Of a stretch of 13,687 nt of DNA, positions 1 to 7,624 are shown in pieces. The position numbers and the translations under genes were made by a program. The stretch's first letter is position 1; every line of letters starts with the position of its first letter. This DNA comes from Caryophanales bacterium UBA3935. Its GTDB lineage: Bacteria > Bacillota_I > Bacilli_A > ML615J-28 > CAG-698. A model generated the notes under the pieces. The model saw only the letters and a list, made by a program, of their open reading frames with translations. It made no database searches and was not told where the DNA came from. The DNA lies in contig DGED01000065.1 of the NCBI GenBank assembly GCA_002385755.1, positions 36,508-50,194 on the forward strand, given 5' to 3'.

Positions 1-1613
1 GCGCGGCCGATGGCGATTTTTTGCCATTCGCCGCCGGAAAGATCGATCCCGCCGATGTCCTTTCCCAAAAGCGCCTCTTTGTCGGCCGCCGCGAACCCGG
101 AGAAGGTTAAAGCCTCGGCGATCTTGCCATCGTCGCGAGCCGCGCCAATATCGCCGAGAAAGACGTTATCGCCGACGGTAAAGGATTTAAAACGGTTCGG
201 TTCTTGGAAGACATATGAAAGCGCGCGATAGCGGCTGGCGAAAGATATATCTCCCGCCGACTCTCCGTTTATCAAAATCTCGCCCGCTGCGGGTTGAAGC
301 ATCCCGGTGAGGAGTTTTATAAACGTCGTCTTCCCGGCCCCGTTCTCGCCGACGAAAGCCACCTTCTCGCCGCGGCGGATCGTGAAATCGACGTTTTTTA
401 TCCGATAGATATCGGTAAAGGGGTAGCGGTATGAAACCTTCCGCGCTTCCAACTTCTCGATCGAAAGCGGGTCGGGGGCGTCCTCCGCGCCCGTCGGTTG
501 CTCGTTTAAATCGATAAACTCGAAAAACTGCGCCGCCTCGTGCTTTTTGGAAAGAAAATTGGCGATGGCGCTAAAAAGCCGGCCGGTGCTGTGCATCAGC
601 GTCCCGTTTAAGGCCAGGACGGCGCCGAGCGCGCCGACCGAGAGTTCCCCCCGCGTCAACAAAATAATCGCAAAGACATTCGCGGCGAGCGTGACGATAT
701 TGCTTATGAAACTGCTCGCCGTGTTAAGCAAAAAAACGTTGAACTGATTCTTCTTTTCCTTTCGGAGATATTCGTCGGCCAAGGTTTTCCACTTATGATA
801 GAAAAAATCATGAAGATTGAGCGCCTTAACCTCGATGGCCGAAAGGTCGAGCATGACGTTTTGGTAATATCGCGCCTCGCGCAAAATTTTCGAATGATCG
901 CGCGTGAACTTAAAAGTTAGCTTGTTTCCGACATACGTCGTGTAAAGAGTAGGCAGCGGCGCCGCCAAAACGATTAAACACAAAATCGGGTGATAAATAT
1001 ACAACGAGGCGGCGACGGCGAGTACGGAGACGATCTTCGCGATGATGACGTATCCTTCGATGATGACTCCTCTTTGGAGCGAGCTCCACTCGCTGCCCAT
1101 CGCGTCAAAACTGCGCTTAATAATATCGTTTATTTTCGGCGCTTCCATATAATCGGGATAAAGCCGGGCGATTTTTTGATATAGTTTGGCGCGGAACTTT
1201 TCCTGCAGGCGGTGATCCTGAACCTTGCTTAAGCGTTCGATATCCTCGCCGCCGTAAAGGTAGCGGTTGAGGAGACGCTCCGCGAAGCCGATCAGCCAGT
1301 ACAACGTCGCAAGGCCGGCGAGCGAGAGCATTTGCGGGAGGGTGACGTCGATCGCGCCGGCGCGGGCGTTCGCGGCGTCGATATATTTCCCCCAAATAAA
1401 AGCCAGGGCCGGTTGCAGGAGACTTAAGAAAACGGCCAGGCCGAGAAAAACGCCGCACATCGCTTTCGCCGAGCCGAACACGTAGACGAAAAGCCTCGTC
1501 AGGAAGGGCAACCGCGCCGCGTTTTCCTTCAAAATATCGCGTTCGAAAACGGCGGTATTATCGTCGTGTTTGATTTCATATGCCGGCTGCGGCGCTTTAT
1601 TATCCCCCGCCAT
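1..1613 (-). CDS. ABC exporter half-transporter (permease + ATPase), 3' end outside window
   Basis: This is the second gene of a two-gene ABC exporter operon, reading off the left edge. About 537 residues are visible, from an ATG at 1613 with a purine-rich Shine-Dalgarno (GGGGGAGA) that sits inside the end of the upstream gene; the two genes overlap by 14 bases. The N-terminal part (about residues 45-335) has several hydrophobic segments typical of a type I exporter membrane domain. The ATPase domain follows: Walker A GENGAGKTT at 422-430, a Q-loop in VFQEPNRF, and the signature LSGGEWQ at 525-531. Walker B and the H-loop lie beyond position 1, so catalytic competence of this subunit cannot be judged. 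With its neighbour it probably forms a heterodimer that exports a peptide, lipid or drug; the substrate cannot be read from sequence. It is truncated by the window, not by mutation. Confidence 0.93.
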   Translation of the reverse strand, partial: MAGDNKAPQPAYEIKHDDNTAVFERDILKENAARLPFLTRLFVYVFGSAKAMCGVFLGLAVFLSLLQPALAFIWGKYIDAANARAGAIDVTLPQMLSLAGLATLYWLIGFAERLLNRYLYGGEDIERLSKVQDHRLQEKFRAKLYQKIARLYPDYMEAPKINDIIKRSFDAMGSEWSSLQRGVIIEGYVIIAKIVSVLAVAASLYIYHPILCLIVLAAPLPTLYTTYVGNKLTFKFTRDHSKILREARYYQNVMLDLSAIEVKALNLHDFFYHKWKTLADEYLRKEKKNQFNVFLLNTASSFISNIVTLAANVFAIILLTRGELSVGALGAVLALNGTLMHSTGRLFSAIANFLSKKHEAAQFFEFIDLNEQPTGAEDAPDPLSIEKLEARKVSYRYPFTDIYRIKNVDFTIRRGEKVAFVGENGAGKTTFIKLLTGMLQPAAGEILINGESAGDISFASRYRALSYVFQEPNRFKSFTVGDNVFLGDIGAARDDGKIAEALTFSGFAAADKEALLGKDIGGIDLSGGEWQKIAIGR

Positions 1614-3408
1614 CGTTATCTCCCCCTTCCTTTATATACCACTTCTTCTGCGCGTTAAACATTTCCGCGTAGATCCCCGCTCGTCCCATCAATTCCTCGT
1701 GCGTTCCCGACTCCGCGATTTTCCCGTCGCTGATGACGAATATCCGGTCGGTAATCATCGTCGAGGCGAGCCGGTGAGTGATGAAAAGCGCCGTTTTCCC
1801 CTCCGCCATCATGGCAAACTCGCCGTACAGCCCGGCTTCCGCGACCGGGTCAAGCTGGGACGTCGGCTCGTCCAAAAGCAAGACCGGTTTGTTTCCCATG
1901 AAGGCGCGGGCGAGCGCGATCCTTTGCCATTCGCCGCCGGAGATATCGACGCCTCCCGAAAAGTCCCGGCCCAACAAGGTATCGTAGCCGTCCGGAAGAT
2001 TCCGGATAAAGCCGTCCGCTTTCCCTTTGAGCGCGGCGGCCTTGATTTTCCCGTCGTCGGAAAGGTTGTCGATATCGCCGATGCCGATGTTTTCCCTGAC
2101 GGTAATACTGTAACGGAAGAAATCCTGAAAAACCGGTCCGAAAATTTTCGTCCGCTGGCTTAGCGGGTACGAGTCGAGATTCCTACCGCCGACCAATATC
2201 TCGCCCTGATCGGGCGTGAAAAGCCCGAGCAAAAGCTTTATCAGGGTCGACTTCCCGGCGCCGTTCTCGCCGACAAGCGACGCTTTCTCTCCGGCGCTTA
2301 TTTTAAAGGAAAGACCCTTTAAAATATCCCTGTCCGTCCCGGGGTAGCGGAACCAGATGTTTTTAAACTCAATATCGTATTTTTCCGGCAAAATCCCCGC
2401 CGGCGGCGACGGCTCGTCCGATAGATTGAAAAATTTATCGTAATAGTCGTAAGTGTTAATGTGAAAAGGAGCCCACTTGAAGATAAAGGCGCAACCGGAA
2501 AGATTGTCATAGATTTCGCCGAATAAAAGCGAAGAGACGGCGATGAACAACCCGACCGTTATTTGCCGGTCGACGAACAAAAATAGAAGGATAATAACGT
2601 TCGCGAGCGAAGCGAACCGCGTCAGATTCCCGCTCGTAAGGATCCGCCTTAAATTTTTAAAATAGTAACGCTCGTATTCGCGGTTGCGCTCGTTCAGCCG
2701 TTTTTTATAGACGTCGATTAGGTAATCGGCGTTCCCGAAAGCCTTTAGTTCCTTGGAGTACCTCCGCGACCGCAGGTATTCCCCGAGAATATCGTACTTT
2801 CTTTCCTTTTTCCAGTATTTCTCCATCTCCCGATAGATATTGTAGTTAATCCGGGACTGGACGTAAGTCTCGATAATAAAAGGAATTAAGACCGTTAGAA
2901 TCAGCCACCATTTGATGCCGATAATATAAGCAAGCGAGCCGATGCTCGCGACGAGGGAAATAAGCCAATAGTTCACGTACATCGGCCAAAGATGCCGGGC
3001 CGCGTTCTCGGCGCGATTGTAGGCCTTATCGATAATTTCCGCGGTCGCCTCATTCTCAAAATGCTCGTACTTCATCGTTTTAAGTTTTTGAATCATCCTG
3101 GCCTTATAAGTCGTCCGTAAGATTAGCATCGAACGGGGATTAACGTAATTCCATATGATACCGCTCGCGATATACGGCATAATGGCAAGAATGACATAGA
3201 GAACTAAAAAAATCGCGTAATCAGCAAAAGTCATCGCCCCGGAAGCCACGGCTATCCCGCCGTCGATAATGTTTTTTCTCACGTATATCATCGCGGGCGT
3301 AATTAACCCGGAAGCAAGCGAAGCGATGAAAGCTATAATAACCATTATCGGCGCTTCCGAGAACATAATCCCCAACAAATCTTTATACGCCTTCCAAATC
3401 CGTTTCAT
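1600..3408 (-). CDS. ABC exporter half-transporter (permease + ATPase)
   Basis: A complete 602-residue half-transporter: a membrane domain (about residues 1-320, with clear hydrophobic segments near 17-40, 62-86, 145-180 and 268-295) followed by a nucleotide-binding domain. The ATPase motifs are all present: Walker A GENGAGKST at 380-388, Q-loop Gln428, signature ISGGEWQ at 489-495, Walker B ending in Asp513-Glu514 (catalytic Glu present) and H-loop His545. The ATG at 3408 follows an AAGGAGAAG Shine-Dalgarno. It is the first gene of the operon; the next half-transporter starts inside its last codons, which suggests translational coupling and a heterodimer. The C-terminal tail is Gly/Asp-rich because those codons also hold the ribosome binding site of the next gene. 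The substrate is unknown. The family is commonly annotated as multidrug or peptide exporter, but nothing nearby identifies a precursor peptide. Confidence 0.95.
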   Translation of the reverse strand: MKRIWKAYKDLLGIMFSEAPIMVIIAFIASLASGLITPAMIYVRKNIIDGGIAVASGAMTFADYAIFLVLYVILAIMPYIASGIIWNYVNPRSMLILRTTYKARMIQKLKTMKYEHFENEATAEIIDKAYNRAENAARHLWPMYVNYWLISLVASIGSLAYIIGIKWWLILTVLIPFIIETYVQSRINYNIYREMEKYWKKERKYDILGEYLRSRRYSKELKAFGNADYLIDVYKKRLNERNREYERYYFKNLRRILTSGNLTRFASLANVIILLFLFVDRQITVGLFIAVSSLLFGEIYDNLSGCAFIFKWAPFHINTYDYYDKFFNLSDEPSPPAGILPEKYDIEFKNIWFRYPGTDRDILKGLSFKISAGEKASLVGENGAGKSTLIKLLLGLFTPDQGEILVGGRNLDSYPLSQRTKIFGPVFQDFFRYSITVRENIGIGDIDNLSDDGKIKAAALKGKADGFIRNLPDGYDTLLGRDFSGGVDISGGEWQRIALARAFMGNKPVLLLDEPTSQLDPVAEAGLYGEFAMMAEGKTALFITHRLASTMITDRIFVISDGKIAESGTHEELMGRAGIYAEMFNAQKKWYIKEGGDNDGGG

Positions 3409-3435
3409 GATCTTCTCCTTGATTTACTATGAATC

Positions 3436-3464
3436 ATTATACAATATTTGCGGGAAAATGTAAA
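3436..3464 (-). promoter_or_regulatory. Sigma-A promoter of the ABC exporter operon
   Basis: On the minus strand a TTTACA -35 box (3464-3459), a 17-base spacer and a perfect TATAAT -10 box (3441-3436) lie 28 bases upstream of the ABC transporter start. The predicted transcript starts near 3429 and carries a short leader with the AAGGAGAAG ribosome binding site. Confidence 0.8.
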
Positions 3465-3511
3465 TACGCGAATGATTTTGCCGGGAAAGGCGGGATTTTG
3501 TTCGAAAAACC

Positions 3512-3539
3512 TTGTCTCTTAACGCGTTCTTTGCATAAT
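3512..3539 (+). promoter_or_regulatory. Probable promoter of the 60-residue protein gene
   Basis: TTGTCT (3512-3517), a 16-base spacer and CATAAT (3534-3539) would start a transcript near 3546, some 36 bases before the ATG at 3582. Both boxes deviate from consensus and the spacer is short. An alternative reading uses TTGCAT at 3531 as the -35 box, but its spacing to the downstream AT-rich stretch is poor. Confidence 0.4.
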
Positions 3540-3581
3540 GTAGCCAGTTTCAGGCAAAATATATATAAAGGAGGATACGCG

Positions 3582-3764
3582 ATGAACGAGAAAAACCAAA
3601 AACGGGAACTCACTTACAACGAGGCTAAGGCGCTTTTGGAACAAATGTACGCCAAGGGCGACGTCGAATTCGCGAAAGATATGTGGGGCGGCCAAAAACA
3701 AGAAAAAGAGCGACAACCCCAGCAGCAGTCCCAACAAAACGCGCAAGATAATCAACCGGAATAA
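3582..3764 (+). CDS. Small Gln-rich hypothetical protein (60 aa)
   Basis: A 60-residue protein starting at the ATG at 3582, eight bases after a near-perfect AAAGGAGGA Shine-Dalgarno. The open frame extends upstream to 3429, but that extension has no ribosome binding site and would overlap the promoter region. Residues 1-36 are charged and probably helical, with an acidic/basic pattern around YNEAKALLEQMYAKGDVEFAKDM broken at a WGG motif (35-37). Residues 38-60 are a low-complexity Gln/Asn/Lys tail, probably disordered. There is no signal peptide, membrane segment or cysteine. It lies alone between the divergent ABC promoter and its own terminator. I recognise no family. The strong ribosome binding site and dedicated terminator argue that it is a real, possibly well-expressed gene. 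Confidence 0.75.
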   Translation: MNEKNQKRELTYNEAKALLEQMYAKGDVEFAKDMWGGQKQEKERQPQQQSQQNAQDNQPE

Positions 3765-3789
3765 ACTGTTGAGCAATCGACAGTTTTTT
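3763..3789 (+). terminator. Rho-independent terminator after the small Gln-rich gene
   Basis: A 10-base-pair stem (AAACTGTTGA / TCGACAGTTT, with one T-G wobble) closed by a GCAA tetraloop at 3773-3776 is followed by a run of Ts (3784-3789). It begins within the TAA stop codon. Confidence 0.85.
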
Positions 3790-3844
3790 CTTTATTGCGA
3801 AGCGAAAATAGATTTGCGTTTCCGGCGATAAATTCCCGCCCATT

Positions 3845-3853
3845 TGATATAAT
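3845..3853 (+). promoter_or_regulatory. Extended -10 promoter of the DUF438/HHE/PAS gene
   Basis: The sequence TGATATAAT is a perfect extended -10 element (TGn + TATAAT). No good -35 box is found at 16-18 bases upstream, which fits an extended -10 promoter. Transcription would start near 3860, just before the palindrome GGCAATTTGCC (3864-3874), leaving a leader of about 40 bases with an AAGGAGGA ribosome binding site. Confidence 0.7.
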
Positions 3854-3899
3854 AATAACCAAAGGCAATTTGCCCTAAATTATACTCAAGGAGGATTAA

Positions 3900-5129
3900 A
3901 TGAGCGAACTTATTGATAATAATAAATTCCGGCAGGAAAAACTTAAAGAGTTAATCAAGTCCCTGCATGACGGCAGGCCCGTCGACGAGGTTAAGGCCGA
4001 GTTTAAAAAACACTTTTCCGACGTCACGACGGCGGAAATCTCGCAAATCGAGCAACTTTTGGTTAAGGAGGGAATGCAGGTCGAGGAAATCCAGCGCCTC
4101 TGCGACGTCCACGCTGCCGTCTTCGAAGGCTCGATCAGCGACATTCATTCCCTGAAAAATTACCGGAAGACCGCCGGTCACCCGGTAAACATCTTCCTGG
4201 AGGAAAACAAGGCGATCGAGAAATTGATCGACGAAGAAATCCGCCCGGCGATTGATAAGTATCTTGCTGGACGCAATCAAACTAATCTTCTCGCCCTGCT
4301 AAAGGCCGCGTTTAAACTAAGCGATATTAACATCCATTACGGCCGTAAAGAATACCTCTTCTTTCCCTACCTGGAAAAATACAAGATAACGGCTCCGCCC
4401 AAGGTAATGTGGGGCGTCGACGACGAGATCCGCGCCGAAATCAAAGAGTTTCTTAACTATCTTCAGGAAAAAGAAATCGACGCGGCGGAACTCAAAAGCA
4501 AGTCCGAGCGCGTCTTCCAAAAAATAAGCGACATGATTTTTAAGGAAAATAATATCCTCCTTCCGCTGATGGAAGAGACCTTCACCTTCTACGACTGGAT
4601 AAAAATTGACGAGGCTTCCCCGGAATACGGGTATTGTTTGATCAAACCGACGCGAACCTGGAAAGCGGAAAAACCGTCTCCAGCCGAAGATAAAAAGCCG
4701 GAAAAACAAGCGAACGCGCCGATCGGCGCGATTATGTTTGACGCCGGCAGCCTGACCCCGGAGGAGATTAACGCCATCCTAAATACCGCGCCTTTCGACA
4801 TGACGTTTGTGGACGCGGAGGACAAAGTGAAATACTTTACCCAAGGTAAGGAAAGAATATTCGACCGCCCGCTGACCGTTATCGGGCGTTCCGTCGAACT
4901 TTGCCATCCGCCGAAAAGCGTCCACGTCGTTAACGAAATCGTCGAGAATTTCCGCGCCGGGCGCCGCGACGTCGAGGAATTCTGGATCAAGCGGGGCGAG
5001 CGTTACGTTCATATCCGTTACTTCGCCGTCCGCGACAAAAACAACAAGTATCTCGGCACCTTGGAAGTGACCCAAGACATCGCCCCAATTCAAAAAATCG
5101 AAGGCGAGAAAAGACTTTTGGACAAATAA
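3900..5129 (+). CDS. DUF438 - hemerythrin-like (HHE) - PAS domain protein
   Basis: A 409-residue soluble protein with three modules. Residues about 10-78 match the DUF438 pattern (HDGRPVDEVKAEFKKHF ... EGMQVEEIQRLCDVHAAVF). Residues about 92-235 look like a hemerythrin-type HHE helical bundle: GHPVNIF with His94, NIHYGRKEYLFFPYLEK with His146 and Glu151, MWGVDDEIR at 170-178, and a KENNILLPL stretch near 215-223. A charged, Pro-rich linker (255-275) leads to a C-terminal PAS-like domain (about 290-395) with LCHPPKSVHVV at 334-344 and HIRYFAVRD ... LGTLEVTQDI. The ATG at 3900 follows AAGGAGGA. This architecture is widespread in Firmicutes and uncharacterised. An iron-, haem- or redox-sensing role is inferred from HHE plus PAS. 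No kinase, GGDEF or HTH output domain is present, so it must act through a partner. It stands alone between two terminators. I cannot say whether the full set of metal ligands is kept. Confidence 0.88.
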   Translation: MSELIDNNKFRQEKLKELIKSLHDGRPVDEVKAEFKKHFSDVTTAEISQIEQLLVKEGMQVEEIQRLCDVHAAVFEGSISDIHSLKNYRKTAGHPVNIFLEENKAIEKLIDEEIRPAIDKYLAGRNQTNLLALLKAAFKLSDINIHYGRKEYLFFPYLEKYKITAPPKVMWGVDDEIRAEIKEFLNYLQEKEIDAAELKSKSERVFQKISDMIFKENNILLPLMEETFTFYDWIKIDEASPEYGYCLIKPTRTWKAEKPSPAEDKKPEKQANAPIGAIMFDAGSLTPEEINAILNTAPFDMTFVDAEDKVKYFTQGKERIFDRPLTVIGRSVELCHPPKSVHVVNEIVENFRAGRRDVEEFWIKRGERYVHIRYFAVRDKNNKYLGTLEVTQDIAPIQKIEGEKRLLDK

Positions 5130-5134
5130 ACGCC

Positions 5135-5173
5135 AAACCGCTTTTTCACAAATCGAAAAAGCGGTTTTTTATT
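5135..5173 (+). terminator. Rho-independent terminator of the DUF438/HHE/PAS gene
   Basis: A 13-base-pair perfect stem (AAACCGCTTTTTC at 5135-5147 with GAAAAAGCGGTTT at 5155-5167), a 7-base loop and a T run to 5170 lie just downstream of the stop codon. Confidence 0.92.
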
Positions 5174-5178
5174 GACAC

Positions 5179-5206
5179 AAAAAAAGCGTTGACCAAGCAA
5201 CGCTTT
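5179..5206 (-). terminator. Rho-independent terminator of the greA-ROK-asnA operon
   Basis: Read on the minus strand, a 9-base-pair stem (AAAGCGTTG / CAACGCTTT, 5206-5183) with a 6-base loop is followed by seven Ts (5185-5179). It lies 5 bases past the asnA stop codon and is separate from the convergent terminator at 5135-5173. Confidence 0.88.
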
Positions 5207-5211
5207 CGGGT

Positions 5212-6216
5212 TTATAAGATATTTATCTTTTTTTCCCTTAAGATTTTCAAGTGCTCTTCCGGCCAAATCGAAGCCTGGACCTCGCCGATATGGATCTTCT
5301 CAAGCAACACGAGGCACGCGCGCGATTGCCCGATTCCACCCCCGACGGTAAGCGGCAGGCGGCCGGCTAAAACATCCTTATGATACGGTAAGTCCAGCCG
5401 CTTTTCCGCGCCGGCCAGGGAGCTTTGCCGGAGGAGGGTTTCTTTATCGACGCGGATTCCCATCGACGATAACTCGACGGCCTGGGAAAGCGGCGGGTAC
5501 CAGATGAGAATATCGCCGTTTAACGTCCAGTCATCGTAGTCGGGCGCCCTCAGGTCATGAGGCCATCCGTCCCCAAGCCGGTGACCGATTTCGGAAATGA
5601 AGACGACGCCGCGCTCGCGGCAGATGGCGTCTTCCCTTTCTTTCGGCGACAGGTCGGGATAACGGGCGCGAAGCTCCTCGGAAGAGATAAAATAAACGTC
5701 GTCATTGACCGGCGCGCTCAGGGCGGGGAACGCGGCGGAAAGGACGGCCTTGGTTTCCTTCAGGGTCAAGACGATTTTTCTTACCAACTTCTTCAGGTAT
5801 TCCAAGTCGCGCTCTTCCCGGGTAATGACGATTTCCCAATCCCATTGGTCGACATAAATGGAATGGAGATTGTCCAATTCCTCGTCGCGCCGGATGGCGT
5901 TCATGTCGGTATAAAGGCCTTCCCCGGGCTTAAACCCATAACGGGTCAGGGCGAGCCGCTTCCACTTCGCGAGCGATTGGACGATTTCCGCCGTTTTGCC
6001 GGTGGCCTTGATCTCGAAGCTGACCGGGCGTTCCACGCCGCTCAAATTATCGTTAAGACCCGATTCCGGGTAGACAAAGAGCGGAGCCGAGACCCGCGTG
6101 AGATTCAGGTTTTTGGCCAGTTTTCTTTCGAATGTATCTTTCGCTAACTTTATCGCGACCTGCGTCTCACGGATGCTTAAGCGGTCGCGATAATCTCGGG
6201 GAATAATTAGGCTCAT
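5212..6216 (-). CDS. asnA: Aspartate-ammonia ligase (asparagine synthetase A)
   Basis: AsnA makes asparagine from aspartate, ammonia and ATP (giving AMP and PPi) in the cytoplasm; it is a homodimer with a class II aminoacyl-tRNA-synthetase-like fold. The 334-residue length fits the family. Visible family segments are an N-terminus IIPRDYRDRLSIRETQ, SAPLFVYPESGLNDNLSGVERPVSF at 43-67, TDMNAIRRDEELDNLHSIYVDQWDWE at 103-128 and the C-terminal class II motif GGGIGQSR at 292-299. The ATG at 6216 agrees with the usual N-terminus of Firmicute homologues. It lies 11 bases after the ROK-like gene and has no convincing Shine-Dalgarno, so translation probably depends on coupling to that gene. It is the last gene of the greA operon and ends in a terminator. 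Confidence 0.97.
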   Translation of the reverse strand: MSLIIPRDYRDRLSIRETQVAIKLAKDTFERKLAKNLNLTRVSAPLFVYPESGLNDNLSGVERPVSFEIKATGKTAEIVQSLAKWKRLALTRYGFKPGEGLYTDMNAIRRDEELDNLHSIYVDQWDWEIVITREERDLEYLKKLVRKIVLTLKETKAVLSAAFPALSAPVNDDVYFISSEELRARYPDLSPKEREDAICRERGVVFISEIGHRLGDGWPHDLRAPDYDDWTLNGDILIWYPPLSQAVELSSMGIRVDKETLLRQSSLAGAEKRLDLPYHKDVLAGRLPLTVGGGIGQSRACLVLLEKIHIGEVQASIWPEEHLKILREKKINIL

Positions 6217-6227
6217 AATGTAATCCG

Positions 6228-7604
6228 TTATCGTTTCAGACTGGGGAGGCTCGCGGCGGCAATCGCCTGGCCGACGCGCCGGTTCTTTTCTTCCGGCAAA
6301 TGGAATTTAATATGACGGTGCTCGGGAAATTCATCGTAAAGCGTCTTTTCCGCCCATTCCCGGATCAAGTTTCCGCCTTTTCCGCTCGTGACCCGGCCCA
6401 AAAGCAAGACATGCTTAAGGTTGTAGAACCGGGCGTAATACGCGATCGTGTAGCCGAGATAGATGCCGATGTCGGCAAAAACCCTCTCCGCTAAAGCGTC
6501 GCCCGCGTCGTTTAATTTTTGGATTTCTTTTAATTTTTGCGCGGGGGAAAGGTCGGGCTTGAAGCGATAACCTCCGGCTTCCGCGAGTTTAATAACCCCG
6601 TCTTGGGAGAAATACTTGACGCCGCAGCCGACATCGCCGCTCCATTCGTCAATCATGCTGTCTTTATTGAAATCTACGGGCACAAAAGCAAGTTCGTTAA
6701 GCCAGCCGGTCAAATTACCGTTCTCGTTGGTATAGCCGGCCGCTTCCGAAGTCCCCATCGCGATTCCGAGGATTTGCGTGTCGTTAAGTTCCATCGCCCC
6801 GGCCAAGGCGGCGACGTCGCCGTCGTTGGCGACCCTGAACGGGATATCCGCGCCGAAAGTTCTCACGATATCGATATACATATTTTTAACCTTGGCGTCG
6901 TACAATTCGTTCGGCACCTTCAAGAAGAGCGACGCCATCATGACGCGGTTGTCGACGTAAATACCGGCCGACGAGACGCCTATGGCATCGACCCGGGGCA
7001 TATGGCTCGCGGCTGTCCGCATCGCCTCCATAATATGCTCGCGATGGTATTCCGGATCGCTGTTAATTTTCGGGTACCAAACCACTTCCTCGCTGTAAAC
7101 GACTTCCCCGTCGATAACAGCGGCGACTTTCCGGTCGCTCCCGCCGGCGTCAAATCCGATCCGGCAGCCCGACAAGTCTTTTTCGAGGACGATTACTTCT
7201 TGGTTAAGCGGCGGGACTTCATGATAATCCGCTTTCAGCACGGTAAACTCGTTTTCATAAACATGGCTCATGAACAGCGCGTCAAACTCGCGATTACCGC
7301 CTTTCGCGTAATCGGCCTTTAGCCGCTCGTACAAATAATTCGATCCGGCGATATATATTTTATACCCGCCGGCAATCCACAACAATGATTTTACGATCCT
7401 TTCCACAATCTCGTAATTTTCCTCGTCAAAACCGGTATTATCGGCGAAAACATCGAGTTCGTACCGGTAATTGTAACCCTTGTTTCGCTCGAGGCAAATC
7501 ACGAGTTTTTGCTTTTGCGTCGCTTTGCTTACTTTCTCCTCATACTCCCGAAGTTTTAAAACAATCGGGGAAAAATCCGGATCGAGCTTCGGAACGTACT
7601 TCAT
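6228..7604 (-). CDS. ROK-family (sugar kinase-like) protein with N-terminal extension
   Basis: A 458-residue protein. Residues about 147-455 resemble the ROK/actin-like ATPase fold: a phosphate-1 loop IGFDAGGSDRK at 149-159, an interdomain ANDGDVAALAGAMEL segment with the presumed catalytic Asp261, a GTSEAAGY glycine-rich turn at 284-291, and a C-terminal LGYTIAYYARFYNLKHVLLLG helix-strand pair. The canonical ROK zinc signature (CxCGxxGCxE) is not seen; only a single Cys in VGCGVKY (327) lies near the expected place. Residues 1-145 are an extra domain without a function I can name. The ATG at 7604 follows an AGAGGTG ribosome binding site. It sits between greA (20 bases upstream) and asnA (11 bases downstream) in one transcript. 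The likely reaction is phosphorylation of a sugar or similar metabolite, but the substrate is unknown and a non-enzymatic role is possible. Confidence 0.8.
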   Translation of the reverse strand: MKYVPKLDPDFSPIVLKLREYEEKVSKATQKQKLVICLERNKGYNYRYELDVFADNTGFDEENYEIVERIVKSLLWIAGGYKIYIAGSNYLYERLKADYAKGGNREFDALFMSHVYENEFTVLKADYHEVPPLNQEVIVLEKDLSGCRIGFDAGGSDRKVAAVIDGEVVYSEEVVWYPKINSDPEYHREHIMEAMRTAASHMPRVDAIGVSSAGIYVDNRVMMASLFLKVPNELYDAKVKNMYIDIVRTFGADIPFRVANDGDVAALAGAMELNDTQILGIAMGTSEAAGYTNENGNLTGWLNELAFVPVDFNKDSMIDEWSGDVGCGVKYFSQDGVIKLAEAGGYRFKPDLSPAQKLKEIQKLNDAGDALAERVFADIGIYLGYTIAYYARFYNLKHVLLLGRVTSGKGGNLIREWAEKTLYDEFPEHRHIKFHLPEEKNRRVGQAIAAASLPSLKR

Positions 7605-7624
7605 CTATTGCACCTCTTCTCTAT

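Noticed and set aside
1570..2163. A 197-codon open frame on the plus strand
   Set aside because: It is antisense to the ABC transporter ATPase domain, including Walker B and the signature.
3429..3581. Upstream extension of the small Gln-rich frame
   Set aside because: It has no Shine-Dalgarno and spans the promoter region; a strong AAAGGAGGA precedes the ATG at 3582.
5557..6147. A 196-codon open frame on the plus strand
   Set aside because: It is antisense to asnA, whose conserved motifs explain this region fully.
6537..7322. A 261-codon open frame on the plus strand
   Set aside because: It lies wholly opposite the ROK-like gene, has no ribosome binding site and no recognisable domain. It is a shadow of codon structure on the other strand.
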